Shown: positions 11,918 through 19,492 of the stretch, in pieces
How positions within the stretch are numbered: position 1 is the stretch's first letter
How the letters are laid out: each line of letters begins with the position of its first letter
From: Thamnocephalis sphaerospora
Taxonomy: Eukaryota; Zoopagomycota; Zoopagomycetes; Zoopagales; Sigmoideomycetaceae
Length of the DNA: 39,173 bases
Assembly (NCBI GenBank): GCA_003614735.1
Contig: KZ992503.1
Span: forward strand, 1 to 39,173
Direction of reading: 5' to 3'
The notes under the pieces: model-generated
Database searches by the model: none
Told to the model about the DNA's origin: nothing
Seen by the model: only the letters and a program-made list of their open reading frames with translations
Position numbers and translations under genes: made by a program

Positions 11918-13432
11918 GACTGCCGCGAAAAGAGCACTAGCACGCGCGCAAACTCTGATGCCTTGAGCGGTGCGTGGTGAATGTGTACTTTAAGCCAATA
12001 TATGCGGTGCTAGAACACGTTTGTATAAAACGCGAAGGGCGGTGAACGTGTAGAGCCGACTGTGCTGGTCGCAGCGAGCTGTCCAGTGAATAAAGGCAAA
12101 GGCAAACACGCTGATGCAGCAGCAGCTTTAAGCGGGCCAGGCTAACCGGCCGGCACAGACGCAGGGTGCTTAATTAGCAGGACAAGGCAGAGAAAGAAAG
12201 ACAAGGACTGACGGAACGGTTAGGCGACCGGCTGCGTTCCGTTTGCGTGAATTTCCAGCGCGGAAAACCGCCGCCCAATCAAATGCTAAGAATGTGCACA
12301 GCCCATGTTTGTGTCGCTCCCTGCTGCCGCTTCAGTTTTGCGCACGCGACCGGCGGCTGATAAGATGGATCCGATGCACACGGGTTGTACAAGCAGCATT
12401 CTCTATCACCGGCCAAGGCTCGCGGCTATCGCCACGCGCCAGGAGACGGCGACTAGTAGACGCGGGTCCGCATGCATGCACAGCTACACCCTACTCGGCG
12501 ACACAAAGCACCCTGTTTTTCAGGCACTGAAGCATGCGCTGTGGGTCGGCATGGCACCTCGAAAAGCGCGCGTTTCAGTGGTACCACTACGTATAGAATA
12601 CCGCACGTATCGTTTAGGCAACCACGCTGCTGCCTTTCACCAAAGAAATGCCGAGTATTCCGGCACTGTCTTGGAGCGCTGAAGCACCGATATCCACCTG
12701 CGATTTCTCGGCAAGCGACGACTATGGGTGCCCATGAACGCATGCCAAGATCTGGAATTAGATTTACCAGAAGGACGATGCGCGCACATGAGAAAATGGA
12801 GGCAGGGTGCTGCCAAACACACCGATATAAAGTCGACGGCGAGGGCGCATGGTCAACTGCGGCTACACGATAAACAAGGGTTCAAAAGCACGTTTCCAGC
12901 CAATAGTGAATATACCACCAATGTCTACCAAGTGTCCGTGGACTCGAGAATGTTTAGCGCTCATAGTCTGATCGGCAGATTGCAGGTGTTTATATTGCAG
13001 AGGCAGCAACATGCCGTTACCTCAAGAACGCCGCTTTCCTTTATTTGCTGACGAGTACCCATCGACATTACTATGCATCTGTGGGTACGCAAATGCCCGA
13101 CACTTTCAGTCCGTTTAGCGGATTGCCCATTGGCGAGCAAGTGGGTACTTGAAAATGATGGCGTGAGCCACGGAAAAATTTTTGGGAGCTAGAATGGTGC
13201 TATGCTCCAGAATGACCTTTTTTCTCCTCAAAGTCGGCGCAAATCCCACAAACCGCGAACATTAGCACAAAGTCCTTGGAAGCACAATATGCCACGCTAG
13301 CCATAGGCCAGGTCTTCTTCTTTGTTGGAGGACGCCACATAACGTTTTTTGCATTTTTTTTGGCGGCTGGGCGCCTTCCGCAGAATATTTAAGCTGAATC
13401 GACAGCAGTGTACTTATCACATGTTGCAGGTT
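11918..13432. other. 1.5-kb region without a recognisable gene
   Basis: Several open frames of 90-135 codons exist on both strands at 12.24-13.05 kb, but they overlap each other and lack domain-like or compositional signal. A TATAAAA lies at about 12,025 on +. The motif GGGTAC and its complement recur between 13,050 and 13,150. Just upstream of the tRNA are A/T-rich runs. I can assign nothing here. Confidence 0.5.
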
Positions 13433-13504
13433 GCCTCTTTAGCTCAGTGGCAGAGCGTTCCGCTCGTAACGGAAAGGCCGGTGGTTCGATCCCGTCAGGA
13501 GGCA
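13433..13504 (+). tRNA. tRNA-Thr (anticodon CGT)
   Basis: The 72-nt sequence folds as a full cloverleaf. A GCCTCTT acceptor arm pairs with AGGAGGC, with discriminator A. The D-arm is GCTC/GAGC, the anticodon stem TTCCG/CGGAA with loop CTCGTAA, and the T-arm GGTGG/CCGTC with loop TTCGATC. The anticodon CGT reads ACG (Thr). There is no intron. Internal A and B boxes match (TAGCTCAGTGG, GGTTCGATCCC), and a short T run follows at 13,508-13,514, suitable as a Pol III terminator. Confidence 0.96.
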
Positions 13505-14272
13505 ATTATTTTTGGCACGCTTTCAGCTCAATGTACACGTGACCGGAAGCAGCACGTCCACCAAGCTGCTTCACCGAGCGCTTTCTTTTTCTCCATGCGC
13601 CCCACCTAGCATCGTTTTGGCATGTGTTGCAGTCAGTGCATTCCATGCTGCTATACCAGCCTCGCTACAAATTTCATATGACTTTTAACCGCTAGGATGC
13701 TGCACCAACTTTAGCGACGGTAACTTGTGCTGACACGAGTGCTTTGTACAATGCGCGCTTACCAAAGACTATTTTCAAATACGTCATCCTTTACCCGCCA
13801 GGGTTGGCCTGCATGCAACTCGCAAATGTTTCATGGATCTCTTTGGATGGCGTGGGACTGGTGTGTAGCCAGTAAATCTTGGACATTCGTCATTGGCGGA
13901 TACCACGCTATCAGAGTGCAAAACTCGTGGCAAGTCGGATGCGGCGCCCAAATATACCATGTGTTTAGATGAAAACGCTCCGCGGAACGTGCGTCGCTTG
14001 CCGATATGTTGATGTTTATTTCTGGGTGTCCGCAAATAGTTCTCGACACATGGTCCCATCGTCTGCCACACTATTCCTCGATTTGCAGTCCAGGTGGGAC
14101 ATGGCCCGGTTGCTTTGCGCAGTTCGCACGGCACAGCACGATATTAGCACCAGCCGTCTGGGTGCTCGACAATAAATAGGACAGTCGCTTGCCATCAACC
14201 AACGTATACGCTACAAACACCGTCTACAACACATCCCAACATCCAGCTATTTAGGACACGCTCTAATCCACC
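13505..14272. other. Intergenic region between tRNA-Thr and a secreted-protein gene
   Basis: A Pol III-type T run follows the tRNA. The remainder has only overlapping short frames. AATAAATAGG at about 14,171 and CTATTTAGG at about 14,247 are AT-rich, TATA-like elements before the ATG at 14,273. Confidence 0.5.
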
Positions 14273-14668
14273 ATGCTGACGCTCAAGACGGCCTTTGGTG
14301 CGCTTGCCGCTTGCTTGTTTGCAGTCACTGCAGTGTGTGCTGCCCCTGCCGACCTACGTCTCAACCCGATTGCGCCGTCGCGCCTTGCTATCGCCACCGA
14401 CGCTCCCTCGGCACCTCACTCTGCATTCGATGAGAGTCGTCCCGGCCATCTTTCGCCGATTCCGTCAATGCCGCGGTCGTCATCACCACCCTTGACCATG
14501 CCCAGGAAACCTGTTCTTGCTCCGCTGACGTTGTTAGATATGCCAGAGGACCCTTTTGAGCTGCCTTCACCGCACTATGACCCATCCATGCACCCGTTTG
14601 CAAACGGCGATTTTGGCTCTGTTTTCCCGCCAACTACGCCGCATATGTTGCGCAGGAGACACCGCTAA
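14273..14668 (+). CDS. Small secreted Pro/Ser-rich protein
   Basis: Single-exon gene of 131 aa with a good start context (CCACCATG). Residues 1-23 form a classic signal peptide (MLTLKTAFGALAACLFAVTA), with likely cleavage after VCA or CAA. The mature part is about 108 residues, has no cysteine and is rich in Pro, Ser, Met and His, with repeated SP/PP pairs. It ends in a basic MLRRRHR tail. No known domain is visible, and the chain is probably disordered. It is the first of four signal-peptide genes on the same strand over 5 kb. It could be a cell-wall-associated or effector-like peptide, but that is only inference from size and secretion. Confidence 0.72.
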   Translation: MLTLKTAFGALAACLFAVTAVCAAPADLRLNPIAPSRLAIATDAPSAPHSAFDESRPGHLSPIPSMPRSSSPPLTMPRKPVLAPLTLLDMPEDPFELPSPHYDPSMHPFANGDFGSVFPPTTPHMLRRRHR

Positions 14669-15641
14669 TGCCACCATATGATCATACACCTGCTGCCAAG
14701 AGCGATTCCTGCATCTTTCGCCGCGTTATAATATCATGTTTCCTTATTTATCTCGATCAAGTGAGACTCAACTGTCAGTAAAATAGTGCCAAGCCAATTG
14801 CTCAGCTTTTTGCCGCGCTTTAGTCTCCACTCTAAAATTTGAAGCGCGAAACAAGCTCAAGTCACATGATCGCGCCTGCGCGCATGCTACGACGCCTGTG
14901 CATAACTATATATTGCGTATGATGCGCAGGACTTTGACTTATCGAGTTTGCAGATTGCTTTACTCTGTTGGTAGGTGGCCTATCTGCCAATGTGATACTG
15001 CAACGTAGTGTATCCCAACCTTCTAAATGCTTGGCTGGGGGATATAGTTAGTCCGGCAGGGGTGCGCCGTCTCGTGTGTTTGTTACACCGAGCCATGCAT
15101 CGCATCTGGCCCTATAGGCTGCTTGTGCGAAGAATCACAAAAGCGTGAGTGCTATAACCAGCTGATGATAACGGTAATAGAAGACGCGCCGCGACTGGTG
15201 AAGATGGCTTGAATGGTGTGGGACAATTGAGCGGGCATGCCCATGCGGTTAGCTGGCCGTGCAAATATAGGTCTTGGCAATGGCGGGATGTGCACGGAAA
15301 GGTCAGCCGGCGAAACTTTCAGTCCGCGCCAATAGACATATGAATAGCTTGATGTCGGCATACACGCATACGGAACAGCCCGCCGTATGGCAGCTAGTGT
15401 AGCGGGATGAGGCTCAACGAAAATGAAAGCTATCGGCACACGCTTCACTTTACGGCCGTAAATACCAGACGGCGGCGCACTAGCCGCCCACTTTTCAGCA
15501 CAACACAGCCTCCACGTTCTTCAAGCACTTTCCGCAGAGTCGAGCCTACGCGCAAGTCTCACATTCAACACTGCTGCCGGCAGCACATACCCTGATCAAG
15601 CACGCCTGCTCGTTCACAAGTCTGCGGCTTAGCGTACAATC
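14669..15641. other. Intergenic region between two secreted-protein genes
   Basis: 973 bases, AT-richer than the flanking genes. A 98-codon open frame on the minus strand (15,152-15,448) has no recognisable features. I see no other gene. Confidence 0.5.
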
Positions 15642-16079
15642 ATGCCTAGCTACTTGCAACTTGCCCTAGTCGTTGGTGCATTGGCACTGACACCTGCTGC
15701 GCAAACAGGTGTGCTGGCCTCCAAGGTTCCATCGTCAGACATTCTGGTGCGAGTTGCGCAGCACGGCTTTGTGGGTGACGGCGACGCCAAGAGAGTGACA
15801 ATGTATGTCCAGAATGTAAAAAAAGGCTCGACTTTGTACATGGGCTCTTGGAGGAAATCGTACAAGAACTTTGTGGACCAGCCCAGAAAAGATACGTGCG
15901 ATGATGGTGTATGCATTGATGCGCACTGGGACAACAACATCGGACCTGGCTGGGTGAGCTATGAAATCACGCCCAAAGACCATCCCGACAGAGTACGTGC
16001 GTGCAGCTGTCTTGCTGGCAATGACAGCCGACGCCTCTGCGAATGCACTATTCCTGCAGTGCCAGAAAAGGTGGATTGA
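15642..16079 (+). CDS. Small secreted six-cysteine protein
   Basis: Single-exon gene of 145 aa. The N-terminus has a hydrophobic signal peptide (MPSYLQLALVVGALALTPAA) with cleavage near residues 20-27. The mature domain has exactly six cysteines, paired in sequence as TCDDGVC, ACSC and LCEC, so three disulfides are plausible. Aromatic residues are spaced as in a small beta-rich fold (STLYMGSWRKSY, GPGWVSYEI). I do not recognise a family. The start ATG follows an AC-rich leader and is the only suitable one. It sits between the Pro-rich secreted gene and the LPMO-like gene, all transcribed in the same direction. Confidence 0.72.
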   Translation: MPSYLQLALVVGALALTPAAQTGVLASKVPSSDILVRVAQHGFVGDGDAKRVTMYVQNVKKGSTLYMGSWRKSYKNFVDQPRKDTCDDGVCIDAHWDNNIGPGWVSYEITPKDHPDRVRACSCLAGNDSRRLCECTIPAVPEKVD

Positions 16080-16834
16080 TTGGTTTGCTGTAGTCTCACG
16101 GCTGGTCAACTAAGGATGATCAACTATCCGACCATTGCCGGTACATTGCCGATGCGCACCCGATCGCTTAGCTCTTCAAGCTTTGCCACCGCGTGCACAG
16201 ACGAAATAAACTGTGGCATTCATTGGGCCTCGCCATTAGGCTGCGCCGTGCTCTCACGCCCACATCTTGCATCTCGTCAAACGACTTGGGCTGGTTGCAG
16301 CGTGCTACTATACATCCATCCAGCCGTTTCACCCGTAACTTTGTTGAGACATTCGCGCTCAGTGGCTGCTTGTTTCGTTTCCTTGACACATGCTTACAAC
16401 ACCGCTAAGGCCTAAATGTGTGTGCGCCTCTATCAGTTTTACAGCAAGCAAGGCGGGTCTTGCGTCGAAATATGGGCACCAGCACCTTTGGCGGCCAGTG
16501 TACCTGTCTCTCAATGGGCACGTGTCTGTGCTGACTAGATATTGTACTTTGTGGCGCACCATAAAAGCTCTATCACAGCCGCTTGTGTGTGGCGCCACTA
16601 CACGAGTGTATTTTACATGCAAGCAGAGACCGTAAAACAACAGCGCGTGCATCGGTGACGGCTGCTGTTTGCTGTAGAAAAGCCATCCCTTTACCGGCCC
16701 AGTCTGTGTATCTTGCACAAACACGTGCGGCCAAGCACACAACGCGAATGTAAAACACTGTTTTACGTCCATTAGCCTCTTGTCCGCGAGGTTGCATACG
16801 CGGGCGCTCACACCTTGCCCCGCGCAGCCAGTTG
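16080..16834. other. Intergenic region upstream of the LPMO-like gene
   Basis: Only overlapping frames without coding character are present on both strands (for example 16,359-16,871 on minus). It leads into the TATA element of the LPMO-like gene. Confidence 0.5.
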
Positions 16835-16842
16835 TATTTATA
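16835..16842 (+). promoter_or_regulatory. TATA box of the LPMO-like gene
   Basis: TATTTATA lies about 70 bp before the ATG at 16,909. The truncated paralogue has TATATA at almost the same distance, which supports a shared promoter architecture. Confidence 0.6.
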
Positions 16843-16908
16843 GCCAACACAGCAAGCCTGCTGTCCGTCATCCACTATCGTACTCTTCTAACTTGCAACG
16901 TCGCAAAC

Positions 16909-17808
16909 ATGTTGTTCAGCAGCTGGAAACTGCTCACCGTTCCCACCCTCCTTCTGGTCTCGCCAGCTTTATTGTCATCGTATGCGCATTCCTGGCTTGA
17001 GTGCACCGACTTTCGCGATGGCAAATGCCACGGGTGGCAGCGCGGCTGGAGTCCGCAGCACCGCGATACCGACATGACTTACAAGCTCCTGACCACCGAT
17101 GACGTGCCCGTGTGTTTTCCGGGCAAGCAGGACAATCCTACCTACACCGATGGCTTCCCAATGGCACGCGCAAGCCCTGGGCAAAAGCTTACAATCACGT
17201 ATCTGGAGAACGGTCACGTCACCAAGGACCAGCTGCCGACCAAGCCAGATCCAAAAACATTTACGCTCCATTGGTCGCCGGTGGCAAACGTCGATACTAT
17301 CAAGACACGATCTCAGCTTACAGCGGCCAACCAGCTTGGCGGTGAGCTTCCGTTTGACGATGGCAAATGCTCCGAAGATGGCGCTCAGCCGGGCCGATCC
17401 AAGGGACCGTGTCAAGCCAGTTTTACTGTGCCATCCAGTGCGACTCCTGGCCGGCACCAGGTTGTTTGGCACTGGAAATTCAACAAGGCCGGCACCGAAG
17501 AGTACACCGCCTGCTTTGACGTACTGGTCACGGGCAGCAACGGTGGCAGCCCCACACATACATCTACCACACCACCTTCTCTTAGCAGCGACGCCTCCAG
17601 CACATCACGCCCGTCGGCCCGCCCTTCTGCAAAAGCAAACGTCGACCAGACGTGCAATGGTCAGCACTATGACCCGGCCGCTTATGTCTGCGATGGCGGT
17701 CACCTGTGTCCGCTCGGCCTCCGCTCGTGTGGAGAAGCTTGCTATGATGCAAAGCGGTATCAATGCTGTGCTAGCAATCGACTCTCTGAACTGTCTCAAC
17801 AATGCTAA
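16909..17808 (+). CDS. Secreted LPMO-like protein with CBM52-like C-terminus
   Basis: Single exon, 299 aa. The signal peptide (1-26) ends SSYA, so the mature chain starts with H27 (HSWLECTDFRDG), the free N-terminal His needed for the copper histidine brace of lytic polysaccharide monooxygenases. The core (27 to about 205) has paired cysteines, a TFTLHWSP segment and the LPMO-like end ATPGRHQVVWHWKF followed by EYTACFDVLV. A Ser/Thr/Pro linker follows. The last 50 or so residues (CNGQHYDPAAYVC, LCPLGLRSCGEACYD) resemble the cysteine-rich CBM52 module of fungal glucanases, known to bind beta-1,3-glucan. The likely role is oxidative or binding action on fungal-type cell-wall polysaccharide outside the cell. 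I cannot place it in a named AA family, and activity is inferred from the His position and domain order. Confidence 0.7.
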   Translation: MLFSSWKLLTVPTLLLVSPALLSSYAHSWLECTDFRDGKCHGWQRGWSPQHRDTDMTYKLLTTDDVPVCFPGKQDNPTYTDGFPMARASPGQKLTITYLENGHVTKDQLPTKPDPKTFTLHWSPVANVDTIKTRSQLTAANQLGGELPFDDGKCSEDGAQPGRSKGPCQASFTVPSSATPGRHQVVWHWKFNKAGTEEYTACFDVLVTGSNGGSPTHTSTTPPSLSSDASSTSRPSARPSAKANVDQTCNGQHYDPAAYVCDGGHLCPLGLRSCGEACYDAKRYQCCASNRLSELSQQC

Positions 17809-18710
17809 GGCGAAGCTGCAGCATTCGTGCTCATTCACACAGTCTGGGGTCCAGCAACGTGCATAATGTCATGCAGACCACTTTATGCAAAACCAGTAAA
17901 GTTCATAAAACTGCTTTAGTCATTATTTCTGCCACGCTACGGCTGCATTATCTGCAAAACTGGTTGCACAGTGATTGTGTGATGGTGTACACGTGCGTTT
18001 GAGCAAGCGGTGGGATGACTAATGTTCATCGTTGCGCTTGTGCACAGATATGCTTGGATTGGAGCACGCGCAAGGAAAAGTTCTGCCGTTTGGTATTTGC
18101 CAGGTGACTGTATGCTGCACAATTGGCGATACATCACCGTGCGACACGGACAGGCATCAATGCGCGGAGCTGATGCGCATGGCTATCGGAGTGCGCATGG
18201 CTTACCCCAAATGTAAAGATATCCAGCCACTTATCAGCAGGATTGCTGATCTGTGCAGCTTCTTCAAGACGATTATCTGACTGTGGCCCAATGTATATCA
18301 CACCAGGGTGGCGTGTCGGGAACGGCACGGATCCGCGGTGGTTCAACCAGGGTTGCGTGCCATTTGTGTGGCTGATGCCATGCGGAGTCTGGGTGCTGCT
18401 CTCTCTGTCGTCGTTGATCGGCACATTTACGTTCCGTTGTCTGATTTGTTTGGCTTCCCAAGCGGACATACATTGGGCAGACAGCTGGCACTAGTGCGAA
18501 AATATTGCATGCGTAGCTCACTCCCATTGGGTTCGAGCGCACAAACCAGCTTTGCTGTGCTGTGGGCTAGTAGAAAACAGGGAATGCGTCCGTGAGTATG
18601 AGCAGGGGCTGCCATCTCAATTGTCAGCGCGGAGTTTCTTGTGCTACGCGAAGCAGCTGCAACAGCAACAGCAGATTCGCATTACTTGCAGCCGACATAG
18701 CGCGCGGATA
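17809..18710. other. Intergenic region between the LPMO-like gene and its truncated paralogue
   Basis: Several overlapping 60-110 codon frames lie on both strands, none convincing. I see no exon with homology to the LPMO-like core and no repeat that would mark the duplication edge. Confidence 0.5.
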
Positions 18711-18713
18711 GCT

Positions 18714-18719
18714 TATATA
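18714..18719 (+). promoter_or_regulatory. TATA box of the truncated LPMO paralogue
   Basis: TATATA lies 68-73 bp before the ATG at 18,787, the same spacing as for the intact paralogue at 16,909. Confidence 0.6.
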
Positions 18720-18786
18720 GCCTGGCGCAGGAGGTGCTGTGCTTCGCCTTCGTTGCCTTTTATCTTGGTAACGCCATACAGTCATC

Positions 18787-19059
18787 ATGCGCATCGCCGC
18801 CTCCGTTTCGTCCGCTGCTATTGCCATTGCCACGACGCTGGTGCTCGTGGCAGTGCCTGCCCGCCCGCACTCCTGGCTTGAGTGCGTCGACTTTCGCGAC
18901 GGCCAGTGTCACGGATGGATGCGCGGCTGGGACGCGCTCCACCAGGACCTGGCAATGACACACCGTATTGTCGAGCTCAAGAATGACCCGGCATGCTATC
19001 CTGGCCGGCAGGACCAGCCAAACTACACCGATGACTTTCCTATGACCCGCCTTGCCTAA
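18787..19059 (+). pseudogene. Truncated LPMO-like paralogue (N-terminal third only)
   Basis: The 90 codons match the first third of the LPMO-like gene at 16,909: HSWLECVDFRDGQCHGWMRGW against HSWLECTDFRDGKCHGWQRGW, continuing to YPGRQDQPNYTDDFPMTR. The frame then ends at TAA and no further homology is visible. The rest of the core, the linker and the C-terminal module are missing. The signal peptide also looks impaired: the residue before the mature His is Pro (VPARP-H), unfavourable for signal peptidase, so the N-terminal His might not be exposed. The TATA element and ATG are intact, so it may still be transcribed. It is more likely a gene remnant than a functional short protein. Confidence 0.7.
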
Positions 19060-19119
19060 ACGCGCTTGTCCGTCGTAAACACCGAGCAATCGACCACGCG
19101 TGGTGCGCAATTCACGACC

Positions 19120-19370
19120 ATGTCTCGCCGCACTGTGCTCTACGTTGCCGGATTCCATCCTAGTCTGCGGGCACGCGATCTAGCCTACGAGTTTGAACGG
19201 TGAGGGCTACACAGCGACGCTGGTTACAATCACGGCACGCGTTGATTCCTACACGGCAATTAGCAAAGAACATGCACTTGGACACGCATATGTCTAACCA
19301 CCGTGGTAAATAGATACGGCCGACTGGTACGCTGCGACATTCCAGCCCCCAAAGGATTCCACGCTAAATC
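19120..19370 (+). pseudogene. 5' fragment of an Srp1-type SR protein gene (half RRM)
   Basis: ATG 19,120 opens MSRRTVLYVAGFHPSLRARD, followed by LAYEFER. This matches the start of fungal Srp1-like SR splicing factors, with the RNP2 strand TVLYVAGF. An intron (19200-19313; GTGAGG donor, CTAAC branch, AATAG acceptor) joins it to RYGRLVRCDIPAPKGFHAKS, the next RRM segment, and a strong GTAAGT donor follows at 19,371. No in-phase acceptor leads to the expected RNP1 strand: the AGs at 19,410 and 19,422 run straight into TGA. The next gene lies on the opposite strand from 19,493. The RRM is therefore cut before RNP1 and has no RS domain. Starting only 60 bp after the truncated LPMO frame, it appears to be one half of a broken gene. 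Confidence 0.66.
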
Positions 19371-19492
19371 GTAAGTAGCGTAGCATATGGCAACGGCAGG
19401 CGGCGCGCAGATTTCTCACCAGTGACTGATTGCGGGCGGAAGAACGTAACGTGGGTGGGGGAAGAGCAAGATGATCCGGCAAAAGCTTTTGG

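Noticed and set aside
13050-13155. GGGTAC repeats as a telomere-like or mobile-element end
   Set aside because: The copies are few, irregular and lack terminal inverted repeats or a target-site duplication.
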